The notes: generated by a model from the sequence alone, not told the origin. A stretch of DNA of 64,000 bases from Serratia fonticola (GCF_006715025.1 NZ_VFMK01000001.1:4154001-4218000); one strand, 5' to 3'. Shown: positions 52,281-61,392, numbered from the stretch's first letter. Numbers and translations: made by a program.

Positions 52281-52308
52281 ATCGTTATATATAAAATGAT
52301 ATAGCGAT
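52281..52308. promoter_or_regulatory. ModE-like operator of the molybdate operon
   Basis: Minus strand: ATCGCTATAT, eight bases, ATATAACGAT, an inverted repeat with one mismatch in ten, matching the ModE box pattern (CGnTATAT...ATATAnCG). It lies 19 bases before the molA start, in a position to repress when molybdate is plentiful. Confidence 0.75.
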
Positions 52309-52389
52309 AGCGGCGACGAAACAATCAACGAGATCAAACAAGCTATTGAAAGGAGGCCAAAGAACACGCCTCCCTATATTGCGGGTGTG

Positions 52390-53313
52390 TTAGCGGTTAA
52401 TAGAACGGGCTATACGTGTATAGGTATGACGTACACCACGGATTGCCACGCTGTAGGCAAAGATATTTTCTGGCAACGCCAGACCCAGATAGCCAGTATC
52501 ACCGATATGATGCAGATCTGCTCCGGCCATTTTGCTCATCAGGGCAATCTGGCGCATCGTTTGCACATCGGCACCTTCTTGAGATGTGCCAATGGCGGTC
52601 ATGGCCAGCGCCCCTTTTTGCTGGGTAAAGGCAATTAACGCGGCGACCTTCTCCTGCGACATGCCGGGGATCGTGCCCGGCGCAGGCAGCAGAACGATAT
52701 CGGCACCGTTTTCAATAAACAGGGCAATATCTTGCTCGGTGATCAACTGACTGCCGCTTTCACGCACAATCCCGGCACCGTGCATTTTGCCGGTCACCAG
52801 CACCAACTTATCGCCCACTTCGTCACGAATGTGCTTCAGCGACTCGGCAATAGCCTGGTTGCTGACGCCGTTATTCGGGTTACCGGTCAACACCACCATG
52901 CGCGCGCCGAGCTCATAAAGTTTACGCGCGTTTTCTGCCGTGGCGGCTCGGCCAGCGGTGATCTGCCAGAACTCATTGTGCGTAGTAGCAAACGCTGGAT
53001 CGACGGCTTCGAGGTTCACGCCGATGACGCGCCCAGTCAACCGCTGTAATTCACGCAGAGCTTCCTGCGGCGGCACCTCAGCGGGCAGCCCGGCAATGTG
53101 CGGCTGATTAACATCAAACAGGTTCAGCAACAGGATGTCGGCCCCTTGGCTGGCGGCCAGTTCCGCATTGGTGACGTTATTGAGCAACGGCTGAGTCACC
53201 GCAATGGTTTCGCTGACCAGAATGCGCCCTTCGCTGGCACGGATGGCGTAGATCAGATCGTCTTTGCTGATGTTGGCCAGATCGCTGGCGCTACAGTCCA
53301 GATATCTTTTCAT
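52390..53313 (-). CDS. Uncharacterised TIM-barrel-like protein beside bglX
   Basis: A 307-residue cytoplasmic protein. I recognise it only as a conserved family found near sugar-utilisation genes, without known function. Features suggest a beta/alpha barrel with phosphate-binding loops: strands such as ADILLLNLFDV, GRVIGVNLEAVD, ARMVVLTGNPNNG and KLVLVTGKMHGAG, then GADIVLLPAPGTIPGMSQEKV in pieces, and ALAMTAIGTSQEGAD. It starts MKRYLDCSASDLANISKDDL. It lies between the molybdate operon and bglX on the same strand, 260 bp after bglX. A link to glycoside metabolism is only a guess. Confidence 0.6.
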   Translation of the reverse strand: MKRYLDCSASDLANISKDDLIYAIRASEGRILVSETIAVTQPLLNNVTNAELAASQGADILLLNLFDVNQPHIAGLPAEVPPQEALRELQRLTGRVIGVNLEAVDPAFATTHNEFWQITAGRAATAENARKLYELGARMVVLTGNPNNGVSNQAIAESLKHIRDEVGDKLVLVTGKMHGAGIVRESGSQLITEQDIALFIENGADIVLLPAPGTIPGMSQEKVAALIAFTQQKGALAMTAIGTSQEGADVQTMRQIALMSKMAGADLHHIGDTGYLGLALPENIFAYSVAIRGVRHTYTRIARSINR

Positions 53314-53378
53314 TATGGGATCTCCGATGATGGGTACTCATAGAAAAGGGAGAGCAGATCTTTGAGCTGGTAAAGACC

Positions 53379-53545
53379 CCCTCACCCTAACCCTCTCCCC
53401 CAGGAGAGGGGATTGAACGTGCCACAACGTAACTCTAGTATTTGATCTTCGCTCTAGATTTAAAGTGCTAAAAATTGACTCCGGCATCTGACAACGGCTC
53501 CATACCTGCTCCCTCTCCCTGTGGGAGAGGGTTGGGGTGAGGGGC
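53379..53545. repeat. Split palindrome between bglX and the barrel protein
   Basis: The 22 bases at the left (CCCCTCACCCTAACCCTCTC...) are repeated inverted at the right end with one mismatch, 120 or so bases apart; each end also forms its own small hairpin (CCTCTCC / GGAGAGG). Same family as 18377-18421, where the two halves adjoin. It may be two oppositely oriented copies. No gene in 53314-53572. Confidence 0.65.
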
Positions 53546-53572
53546 CAGTAACAAAAGTAAACGCTCACGAAC

Positions 53573-55870
53573 TTATTTCAGGATAAAGCTCTGCTGTTGC
53601 ACATTGTCTGAATCCAGGCCGACAAACACGTTAAATTTGCCCGGCTCGGCACCCCATTTCAGGCTGGCGTTATAAAATTTCAGATCGTCTTCGGTGATAG
53701 GTAGTTCCACCCGCTGTTGCTGACCCGCCCGCAACGTGACTTTCTTGAAGTTACGCAGCTCTTTGATTGGGCGGCTGACCGAGGCGGTCACATCCTGCAC
53801 ATACAGCTGTACTACGGTAGCGCCATCATATTTGCCGGTATTTTTCAGCGTCACGCTGGCGGTAATTTTGCCGTTACGCGCCATTTCCGGGCTGGACAGC
53901 TGGAAATCCGACAGCGCAAACTGGCTATAACTCAGACCATAACCAAACGGATACAGCGGGCCATTTGGCGAATCAAAGTAGCGCGAAGTGTACTTGCCCG
54001 GGTTTTCCTTGCCGAACGGTCGGCCAGTATTCAGATGGTTGTAATACATCGGGATTTGGCCAACTGACCGTGGGAAGGTCATTGGCAACTTGCCGGAAGG
54101 ATTGTAGTCACCAAACAGCACGTCGGCGATGGCGTTACCGCCTTCGGTGCCGCTGTACCAGGTTTCCAGCATCGCATCTGCCTGTTCACTTTCCCAGCTC
54201 AATGCCAACGGACGGCCATTCATTAGCACCAGAACCAGCGGTTTACCGGTGGCTTTTAACGCCGCGATCAGGTCACGCTGGCTTTGCGGAATAGTAATGT
54301 CCGCACGGCTGGAGGCTTCATGGGCCATTCCCTGTGCTTCCCCTACTACCGCCACTACCACGTCGGCCTGTTTGGCAATCTTTACCGCTTCATCAATCAT
54401 CTGTTGTGGCGGGCGTGTATCAAAGGCGACCGCAGGTTCATACTCGTTCAGATAATCAACAATGCTCTTGTCCTGAGTGATATTGGCCCCTTTGGCGTAC
54501 AGAACCGTTGCCTTATCCCCTACCGCGTTTTGTAACCCTTCACGCACGGTAATCGACTGCTTCACCACGCCGGCGGCCGACCAGCTCCCCATAATGTCAC
54601 GCTGGCTGTCGGCCATCGGCCCGATCAGCGCGATAGTGCCCTGCTTTTGTAATGGCAGCGTCTGCTTGTCATTTTTCAACAGCACCATCGTTTTACGGGC
54701 AATCACGCGGGCTTCCGCACGGTGCAGACGGCTTTCGGCATTGGTATCCAGTGGATCGGAGCCTACCGGACCAAGGTGGTTATACGGATCTTTAAACAGA
54801 CCCATATCATATTTGGTATTCAGCACGTCACGGCAGGCACGGTCGATCTCGCTTTCAGAAACCAATCCCTCCTTTACCAACCCCGGCAGGTATTGGTCGT
54901 AATACTCGTCGCTCATACTCATGTCGACCCCAGAGGTGATCGCCAGGCGCACCGCGTCACGCGCATCCTCCGCGACGCCATGCTTGATCAGCTCCTTAAT
55001 CGCACCGTGATCGCTAATGGTAATGCCTTTGAAGCCCCACTGGTCACGCAGCAGATCTTTCAGCAGCCATGGGTTGGCCGTTGCCGGTACGCCGTTGACC
55101 GAGTTAAGCGAAACCATCACGCCCCCACTACCCGCGTCCACCGCTGCTTTATACGGCGGCAGATAATCCTGATACATGCGTAATGGGCTCATATCGACGG
55201 TGTTGTAGTCACGGCCACCTTCAACTGCACCGTACAGGGCAAAATGCTTCACGCTGGCCATCACCGAACCCGGCTTGGACGGATCGCCATTCTGGTAAGC
55301 ATCCACCATAACTTTGGCGATCTTCGACACCAGCCAGGTATCTTCACCAAACCCTTCGGAGACACGGCCCCAACGTGGATCGCGGGTAATATCGACCATC
55401 GGTGAGAAGGTCATGTTCAGGCCGTCATCACTGGCTTCCTGCGCTGAAACCCGCCCGCTCAGGGCGATAGCCTCCAGATCAAAGCTCGCCGCCAGCCCCA
55501 GGCTGATCGGGAATACGGTACGCTGGCCGTGGACCACGTCATAAGCAAAAAACAGGGGGATTTTCAGGCGGCTGAGCTGCATGGCCTGATCCTGCATCAC
55601 GCGGATATCCGGGCGGGTCACGGTGTTAAAGATCGCCCCGATCTGGCCTTTGCTGATACCATCGCGAATGGCTTCTTTCGGGTTATCTGGCCCGACGCTG
55701 ATCAGGCGCAACTGGCCGATTTTCTCTTCCAGCGTCATCTGCTTCATCAGATGGGAAACAAAAGCATCGCGCTCTTGTGCATAGTTCCCCGATGTTGCGC
55801 TACTTTCCTGTGCAAAAACCGGGCTGATGGCCAGACCGGACAACATACTCACTACACAAAGCCATTTCAT
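53573..55870 (-). CDS. bglX: Periplasmic beta-glucosidase
   Basis: GH3 enzyme of 765 residues with a signal peptide ending SPVFA, exported to the periplasm, where it releases glucose from beta-glucosides and short oligosaccharides. The catalytic nucleophile Asp287 is in ITISDHGAI, the substrate-binding KHF/RD motif in SVKHFALYGAVEGGRDY, and the usual GH3 blocks are DPRWGRVSEGFGED and WYSGTEGGNAIADVLFG. The C-terminal fibronectin-like domain ends FVGLDSDNVQQQSFIL. Matches E. coli BglX in length and residue numbering. Confidence 0.96.
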   Translation of the reverse strand: MKWLCVVSMLSGLAISPVFAQESSATSGNYAQERDAFVSHLMKQMTLEEKIGQLRLISVGPDNPKEAIRDGISKGQIGAIFNTVTRPDIRVMQDQAMQLSRLKIPLFFAYDVVHGQRTVFPISLGLAASFDLEAIALSGRVSAQEASDDGLNMTFSPMVDITRDPRWGRVSEGFGEDTWLVSKIAKVMVDAYQNGDPSKPGSVMASVKHFALYGAVEGGRDYNTVDMSPLRMYQDYLPPYKAAVDAGSGGVMVSLNSVNGVPATANPWLLKDLLRDQWGFKGITISDHGAIKELIKHGVAEDARDAVRLAITSGVDMSMSDEYYDQYLPGLVKEGLVSESEIDRACRDVLNTKYDMGLFKDPYNHLGPVGSDPLDTNAESRLHRAEARVIARKTMVLLKNDKQTLPLQKQGTIALIGPMADSQRDIMGSWSAAGVVKQSITVREGLQNAVGDKATVLYAKGANITQDKSIVDYLNEYEPAVAFDTRPPQQMIDEAVKIAKQADVVVAVVGEAQGMAHEASSRADITIPQSQRDLIAALKATGKPLVLVLMNGRPLALSWESEQADAMLETWYSGTEGGNAIADVLFGDYNPSGKLPMTFPRSVGQIPMYYNHLNTGRPFGKENPGKYTSRYFDSPNGPLYPFGYGLSYSQFALSDFQLSSPEMARNGKITASVTLKNTGKYDGATVVQLYVQDVTASVSRPIKELRNFKKVTLRAGQQQRVELPITEDDLKFYNASLKWGAEPGKFNVFVGLDSDNVQQQSFILK

Positions 55871-55985
55871 AGGGTATTCTCAGACAGGTTCCCGCCGCAG
55901 GCTGCGACAAGGCGTATTAATAGATGCGAGCACGCAGTTTGCCATACTCTTTTTGTTTGCAGAATCACTTCGTCTTATTGCGGCG

Positions 55986-56915
55986 TTAGCCGCTATTCGC
56001 TATTTCTGGCCAGAGCTTGGGCAGCCTGGCACGGCTTTGTTGCGCCTCACTCTCCAGCCACGCCGCCAACGTGGCTAATGCCGCAGGCACGACCGCTCGC
56101 TCCGGGTAAACCAGATAATAAGCCGCCCCGCTGACAACGCTGAGTGAGAACGGCGTAATAATACGATTGGCCTGAATATCCTCCTCCAGCAGGCAAAGAT
56201 CGCCAATCGCGATACCGCAGCCCTGTAAAGCGGCGCTCATCGCCAGATCGAGCGTATCAAAATGCTGCGACTTGGCGGAGGGCAAAGCCGTCTGCCCCGC
56301 CGCTTTCAACCATAGCAACCAATCACGACGATCGCGCGTTGGGTGCAGCAGGGTTGTCTCCGCCAGATCGGCAGGTTCTGGTGGCCGAACCAGGTCAGGC
56401 AGATAGTTTGGCGTACAGACCGGCGTCAGGATCTCATCAAACAGGTGGTGCACCACCAGCCGTTTGCCCTGAGGTTTGCCAAACACCACCGCCGCATCAA
56501 AATGTTCGCTGCCAAAATCCAGCCCGTGCGACACCGACGCGGTCAATTCGATGTGCATCTCGGGTCGTTCATTCTGCAGGCGGATAATACGAGGCAATAT
56601 CCAACGCATCGCACAGGTTGGGCATTTGATCCGCAGGGTGCCCGGCTGTTCCCCAGCCTTGGCCAGCGCTTGCGCCAATTGCTCTAACGCGAGCTGCACA
56701 GGTGCCAACAGCAGCGCCCCCTGTGGCGTTAGCGTCAGCCCACGCGCACGGCGGCTAAACAGCGGATAACCCAGCTGCTGTTCCAATCCCAGGATCTGGC
56801 GGCTGACCGCGCCCTGCGTTAGATGCAGTGCCTGGGCCGCATGGGTGAAATTGAGGCGATCAGCGACCACCACAAAGGTTTTCAGCACGTCGAGCGACGG
56901 CAGCGATGTTTGCAT
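55986..56915 (-). CDS. LysR-family regulator (GcvA-like) divergent from the aminotransferase
   Basis: About 309 residues from the ATG at 56915. The winged helix has LNFTHAAQALHLTQGAVSRQ and ranks with GcvA-type members (LGYPLFSRRARGLTLT). The effector domain contains RIKCPTCAMRWILPRIIRLQ in part and GCGIAIGDLCLLEEDI. It shares a 140-bp region with the methionine aminotransferase gene and probably controls it together with the following binding protein. Confidence 0.85.
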   Translation of the reverse strand: MQTSLPSLDVLKTFVVVADRLNFTHAAQALHLTQGAVSRQILGLEQQLGYPLFSRRARGLTLTPQGALLLAPVQLALEQLAQALAKAGEQPGTLRIKCPTCAMRWILPRIIRLQNERPEMHIELTASVSHGLDFGSEHFDAAVVFGKPQGKRLVVHHLFDEILTPVCTPNYLPDLVRPPEPADLAETTLLHPTRDRRDWLLWLKAAGQTALPSAKSQHFDTLDLAMSAALQGCGIAIGDLCLLEEDIQANRIITPFSLSVVSGAAYYLVYPERAVVPAALATLAAWLESEAQQSRARLPKLWPEIANSG

Positions 56916-57055
56916 AATAAATCCCGATACCTGCATTTATTTTCACTGTCAGCCATGATCTGGCTGCATGGCAAGCATGACGAATTTTCTCTTGTTAGCC
57001 CATCCTAACTGATGCTTAATCATTCGACACTCGATTCTTTTGCCAGGAGCCCACC

Positions 57056-58210
57056 ATGCACAGCGCCTGCTCGCAACGTTCGAAACTGCCGGACGTTGGC
57101 ACTACCATTTTCACCGTGATTGGCCAGTTGAGCGCCGAACATCAAGCCCTGAATCTGTCACAGGGCGCACCCAATTTTGCCTGTGATGTGCAACTGGTGG
57201 AAGGCGTTGCCCAAGCCATGCGTGCAGGTCATAACCAGTACGCCCCTATGAGCGGTGTCGCGGCGTTGCGCCATGCACTGGCGGAAAAAGTTGAACGGCT
57301 CTACGGCGTGCGCTATGACGCAGACGACGAAATCACGGTGATCGCCAGCGCCAGCGAAGGGTTGTACTCCGCCATCAGCGCGCTGGTGCATCCCGGCGAT
57401 GAGGTGATCTATTTCGAACCCGCCTTCGACAGCTACGCCCCGATTGTGCGCCTGCAGGGGGCAACTCCGGTTGCCATCAAGCTTTCGCTGCAAGATTTAA
57501 CCATCGACTGGAATGAGGTGGCGGCGGCAATCAACAGCAAAACGCGAATGATCATCGTCAACAGCCCGCATAACCCTACCGGCAGCGTATTCGATGAACA
57601 CGATATCGAGCGCCTGACCGCCCTGACCCGCCATACCGATATCGTCATTCTTTCCGATGAAGTGTATGAGCACGTGGTCTTCGACGGCGGCATTCACCAC
57701 AGCATGGCCTGCCATCCTGCTCTGGCAGAACGCAGCGTGATCGTCTCTTCCTTTGGCAAGACCTATCACGTCACCGGTTGGCGCGTCGGTTACTGCATGG
57801 CGCCAGCGGCGCTGATGGACGAAATCCGCAAGGTGCATCAGTTTATGGTGTTCTCTGCCGATACGCCGATGCAATATGCCTTTGCCGCCGCCCTGAATAA
57901 TCCACAAAGCTACCTGGGATTGGCAGAGTTCTATCAGCAAAAGCGCGATCTGCTGGCAGCCGCGTTGCAAAAGTCACGCTTTGAGTTACTGCCTAGCCGT
58001 GGCAGCTTCTTTATGTTGGCCCGCTTTAGCGGTTTCAGTAATGAAAGCGACAACGATTTTGCGGTGCGCTTGATCCGCGAAGCCAAGGTGGCAACCATCC
58101 CGTTGTCGGCGTTCTACAGCGACGGCACCGATACCGGCATTATCCGGCTGAGTTTCTCGAAAGATAATGACACCCTGCTGGAAGGCGCTCGCCGTCTGTG
58201 TCAGGTGTGA
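57056..58210 (+). CDS. Methionine aminotransferase (YbdL-like)
   Basis: PLP-dependent class I aminotransferase, 384 residues. The PLP-bound Lys is in SSFGKTYHVTGWRVGYC, the cofactor-binding block is NSPHNPTGSVF, and ILSDEVYEHVVF supplies the Asp/Tyr pair. The N terminus SKLPDVGTTIFTVIGQLSA (in part) and QYAPMSGVAALR follow E. coli YbdL, which prefers methionine, His and Phe. The next gene, an amino-acid binding protein, starts 33 bp on, so uptake and transamination may be linked. Confidence 0.9.
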   Translation: MHSACSQRSKLPDVGTTIFTVIGQLSAEHQALNLSQGAPNFACDVQLVEGVAQAMRAGHNQYAPMSGVAALRHALAEKVERLYGVRYDADDEITVIASASEGLYSAISALVHPGDEVIYFEPAFDSYAPIVRLQGATPVAIKLSLQDLTIDWNEVAAAINSKTRMIIVNSPHNPTGSVFDEHDIERLTALTRHTDIVILSDEVYEHVVFDGGIHHSMACHPALAERSVIVSSFGKTYHVTGWRVGYCMAPAALMDEIRKVHQFMVFSADTPMQYAFAAALNNPQSYLGLAEFYQQKRDLLAAALQKSRFELLPSRGSFFMLARFSGFSNESDNDFAVRLIREAKVATIPLSAFYSDGTDTGIIRLSFSKDNDTLLEGARRLCQV

Positions 58211-58243
58211 TCCATCGATTTTTACCATGGGGAAGCAACAACA

Positions 58244-59026
58244 ATGAAAAAAACATTGAAAACGCTGATCGCGGCGGGATGTTTACTGGCAGCCGGTTCC
58301 ACACTAGCGGCTGAGAATAGCCTGCGTTTTGGGCTTGAAGCCCTGTATCCGCCTTTCGAATCCAAATCCGCCAGCGGCCAGTTGGAAGGGTTTGATATCG
58401 ATCTGGGTAAGGCGGTGTGTGCTGCAGCAGAGATCAAATGCAGTTGGGTAGAAACCTCTTTCGACAGTTTGATCCCGGCACTGCACGCGCAAAAATTCGA
58501 CGTGATTAACTCCGCCATGAACATCACCGAACAACGCAGGCAGGCCATTGCATTTACCGATCCAATCTATCAGGTGCCCAACCGCCTGATCGCCAAAGCC
58601 GACAGCGGCCTGAAACCCGATGCCAAATCGCTGGCGGGTAAACACGTCGGCGTATTGCAGGGCTCGATTCAGGAAAACTATGCCAAAGCACACTGGGCAC
58701 CGGAAGGTGTGGATGTGGTGTCTTATCAGGACCAGAACCAGGTGTACCTTGATCTCACTGCTGGCCGCCTGGATGCCACGCTGATCATGGCTCCGGCCGG
58801 GCAGAGCGGTTTTCTGGCGCATCCCGATGGTAAAGGCTTTGCGTTTGTTGGCGAGGCAGTACAGGACGATAAAATCCTGGGCGAAGGCATCGCTTTTGGC
58901 TTACGTAAAGACGACACGGTAAGACTGCAGCAACTGAACGCAGCCATCGCCAAAGTGAAGCAACAAGGCACGATTGACGCGCTTTCGAAGAAATACTTTG
59001 GTGATGTAAGAGTGACGGTGAAGTAA
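58244..59026 (+). CDS. Basic/polar amino-acid ABC transporter substrate-binding protein
   Basis: A 260-residue periplasmic binding protein of the HisJ/ArgT/ArtJ class. Signal peptide ends STLAA. The ligand-pocket pattern is FGLEALYPPFESKSASGQLEGFDIDLG in pieces (ALYPPFE and LEGFDIDLG), then FDSLIPALHAQKFDVI and MNITEQRRQAIAFTDP. A disulfide-forming Cys pair (AVCAAAEIKC) is as in HisJ and ArgT. No permease or ATPase gene is present, so it must share a transporter encoded elsewhere or act as a sensor partner. Confidence 0.87.
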   Translation: MKKTLKTLIAAGCLLAAGSTLAAENSLRFGLEALYPPFESKSASGQLEGFDIDLGKAVCAAAEIKCSWVETSFDSLIPALHAQKFDVINSAMNITEQRRQAIAFTDPIYQVPNRLIAKADSGLKPDAKSLAGKHVGVLQGSIQENYAKAHWAPEGVDVVSYQDQNQVYLDLTAGRLDATLIMAPAGQSGFLAHPDGKGFAFVGEAVQDDKILGEGIAFGLRKDDTVRLQQLNAAIAKVKQQGTIDALSKKYFGDVRVTVK

Positions 59027-59040
59027 ACCGTCACCTCTGT

Positions 59041-59066
59041 CTGGCACTCGATGCATAGAGTGCCAG
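59041..59066. terminator. Inverted repeat between binding protein and ddlA
   Basis: CTGGCACTC, eight-base loop, GAGTGCCAG, between convergent genes; a perfect nine-pair stem without a T-run. Confidence 0.5.
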
Positions 59067-59077
59067 GAGCAAAAAAG

Positions 59078-60184
59078 TTAATCCCGCTCAAACACCGAAC
59101 TGTTCAGCCCACGCTCCTGCTGATGGCGCTCCAGCGCCAATTCAATCAGCGTGGTAATCAGCTGGGTATAACTCACGCCGCTGGCGCCCCACAATTTCGG
59201 GTACATGCTGATATTGGTGAAACCGGGCAGCGTATTAATCTCGTTGATAATGACGTTATTATCCGGCGTGAGGAAAACATCAACCCGCGCCATGCCCAAG
59301 CAATCCAGCGCCTTGAAGGCCTTCAAGGCCACATCGCGGATTTTATCGCTAACGTCCTGATCGAGCGCCGCAGGCACCACCACCTGCGCCCCCTGCTCGT
59401 TGATGTATTTGGTGTCGTAAGAGTAGAACTCATCGCTCAGGATAATTTCGCCGCAGACGCTGGCCTGCGGGTTATCATTACCCAGCACCGCACATTCAAT
59501 CTCACGGCCAACGATAGCCGACTCCACCAGCACTTTGTGATCGAAACTGAAAGCCAGGGCGATAGCCTGTTCGAACTCCGCTTGGTCATGCACTTTGCTC
59601 ACGCCAACAGAAGAACCCTGATTAGCCGGTTTAATAAACAGCGGTAATCCCAGGCTTTCACTCAATTGGGCAAAGCGGTATTTGTTACGGGTAGTACGCG
59701 TCAGCGTCACGAACGGCGCAACGGCCAGCCCGGCATCCCGTAACAGGCGTTTGGTGACGTCTTTGTCCATGCTGACTGCCGAACCCAGAACACCCGCGCC
59801 GACGAACGGCATATTCGCCATGCGCAACAGCCCTTGTAATGAACCATCTTCACCCAAGGTGCCGTGGACAATCGGGAACACCACGTCGAGCTGCCCCAGC
59901 GCACCCGCACCTTCGGCCTCAATCAACTGTTGTTTTTCTTTTCCTGGGATCAGCGCCACGTTTTTATTCGAACGGTTCAGCGCAATCAACGCCGGATTTT
60001 CGGCATTCAACAGGAAGTTAGAGGCATCGTTAATGTGCCACTGCCCCTGTTTATCAATTCCCAGCAGCGTGACGTCAAACTTCTCTTTGTCGATGGCATC
60101 CAGAATATTTTTTGCCGACTGCAGCGAAACCTCATGTTCCGCCGATTTGCCCCCAAAGATCACCCCAACACGTAGTTTAGTCAC
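59078..60184 (-). CDS. ddlA: D-alanine--D-alanine ligase A
   Basis: ATP-grasp enzyme (368 residues) joining two D-alanines for peptidoglycan. Near match to E. coli DdlA: VGVIFGGKSAEHEVSLQSA at the N terminus, FPIVHGTLGEDGSLQG, FIKPANQGSSVGVSKV for ATP, and ARVDVFLTPDNNVIINEINT in part with the metal ligands, then GFTNISMYPKLW. The likely start is the GTG at 60184 (VTKLRVG, matching E. coli MEKLRVG); the frame is open 35 codons upstream, and an ATG at 60211 is the alternative. Confidence 0.95.
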   Translation of the reverse strand: MTKLRVGVIFGGKSAEHEVSLQSAKNILDAIDKEKFDVTLLGIDKQGQWHINDASNFLLNAENPALIALNRSNKNVALIPGKEKQQLIEAEGAGALGQLDVVFPIVHGTLGEDGSLQGLLRMANMPFVGAGVLGSAVSMDKDVTKRLLRDAGLAVAPFVTLTRTTRNKYRFAQLSESLGLPLFIKPANQGSSVGVSKVHDQAEFEQAIALAFSFDHKVLVESAIVGREIECAVLGNDNPQASVCGEIILSDEFYSYDTKYINEQGAQVVVPAALDQDVSDKIRDVALKAFKALDCLGMARVDVFLTPDNNVIINEINTLPGFTNISMYPKLWGASGVSYTQLITTLIELALERHQQERGLNSSVFERD

Positions 60185-60355
60185 GCCCTCAATCCTTCTT
60201 AGAAAAGTCATGGCAACACAGCCGTCCCTCACAATAAACGCATTGCGTGGCCCCGGCAATCGCCATGCGGCGGAAAATCCCTGTGCCACAGAATGTCTAA
60301 CTCATAGCATCCAAAACGTATACACTTCGTATATTATTCGCTTATGGAGTCGACG

Positions 60356-60559
60356 ATGGGAATCGTAAAAATTTCTGATGTATTACACGACGATCTCAGG
60401 CTCGCCAGCCTGACCATGACGCGTTCAATCAACGCTCAGGCGGAACACTGGATCAGGATCGGCATGCTGGCAGAACTCAACCCTGAACTGACCTATCCGC
60501 AACTGGTAAAGAAAATGATGAAAGATAATGCACTGACGCTAAAGGAGATTGTCGGGTGA
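60356..60559 (+). CDS. ParD-like antitoxin-family protein
   Basis: A 67-residue protein of the ParD-like family: MGIVKISDVLHDDLRLAS begins with a strand and helix of ribbon-helix-helix type, then MTRSINAQAEHWIRIGMLAE and a C-terminal tail TYPQLVKKMMKDNALTLKEI. The ATG at 60356 has GGAG six bases upstream; an ATG at 60344 lacks one. Its stop overlaps the start (GTGA) of a methionine aminopeptidase gene instead of a ParE toxin. The AT-rich DNA upstream carries two CGTATA repeats (60318 and 60328) that could be its operator. Confidence 0.8.
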   Translation: MGIVKISDVLHDDLRLASLTMTRSINAQAEHWIRIGMLAELNPELTYPQLVKKMMKDNALTLKEIVG

Positions 60560-61350
60560 AAGATATTGTCATTAAAACGCCGGAGGAAATTGCCAAAATG
60601 CGCCACTCCGGCGCGCTGCTAGCCAAGGTGTTTGCTATGCTCGATGGGGTGATAGGCGAAGGTATCACCACCATGGAGATCAATGATCGAACCGAAGCCT
60701 ATATTGTTAATGAACTGAAATCACGCCCGGCCAGCAAAGGCCAGTATGATTTCCCGTATGTGCTGAACACCTCGATCGACGATGTGATCTGCCACGGTAT
60801 TCCTTCCGCCAGCAAAATCTTGCGATCCGGGATGATCGTCAACGTGGATATTACGTTGGAAAACGATGGCTTTATTGCCGACTCCAGCAAGATGTACAGC
60901 ATCGGCCAACCGACGCCGATTGCCAGGCGGCTGGTGAACAATGTGTATGAATCGATGTGGCAAGGCATCCGGGCAGTGAAACCCGGTGCGACGCTGGGCG
61001 ATATCGGGCACGCCATCCAGCGCCATGCTGAGCAGGCGGGTTACAGCGTGGTACGGGAATATTGCGGACACGGCATAGGCCGTGAAATGCATGAAGGCCC
61101 GGCGGTACTGCATTTCGGCCAGCCCGGCACCGGGACAGTGTTACAGGAAGGCATGGTGTTTACCATCGAACCGATGATTAATCAGGGCGACCACCGCATC
61201 AAGCAGAAGAAAGATGGCTGGACGGTCGTCACCCGCGACAAAAAACTGTCAGCCCAGTGGGAACACACCGTGGCGGTGACCGCCGACGGCGTGGAGATCC
61301 TGACGTTGCGCGAAGAAGAACGCCTGGCGGGGTATAAAGCGCACTATTAA
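60556..61350 (+). CDS. map: Type I methionine aminopeptidase paired with a ParD-like protein
   Basis: Metallo-aminopeptidase of 264 residues that removes N-terminal methionine. The metal ligands are all present: the Asp pair in NVDITLENDGFIADSSKM, His in CGHGIGREMHEGP, Glu in FTIEPMINQ and Glu in SAQWEHTVAV; the substrate His is in CHGIP. It differs from the essential enterobacterial Map at several loops (YDFPYVLNTSIDDVICHG in part), so it is likely a second copy rather than the housekeeping gene next to rpsB. It starts with GTG, overlapping the ParD-like stop, and ends 42 bp before dld. Confidence 0.88.
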   Translation: MKDIVIKTPEEIAKMRHSGALLAKVFAMLDGVIGEGITTMEINDRTEAYIVNELKSRPASKGQYDFPYVLNTSIDDVICHGIPSASKILRSGMIVNVDITLENDGFIADSSKMYSIGQPTPIARRLVNNVYESMWQGIRAVKPGATLGDIGHAIQRHAEQAGYSVVREYCGHGIGREMHEGPAVLHFGQPGTGTVLQEGMVFTIEPMINQGDHRIKQKKDGWTVVTRDKKLSAQWEHTVAVTADGVEILTLREEERLAGYKAHY

Positions 61351-61355
61351 ATAAC

Positions 61356-61377
61356 GCCCCGATGGTATCGTCGGGGC
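61356..61377. terminator. Hairpin between map and dld
   Basis: GCCCCGA, eight-base loop, TCGGGGC, no T-run; may weaken read-through from map into dld. Confidence 0.4.
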
Positions 61378-61392
61378 AAAAGGGAGTCCGGC

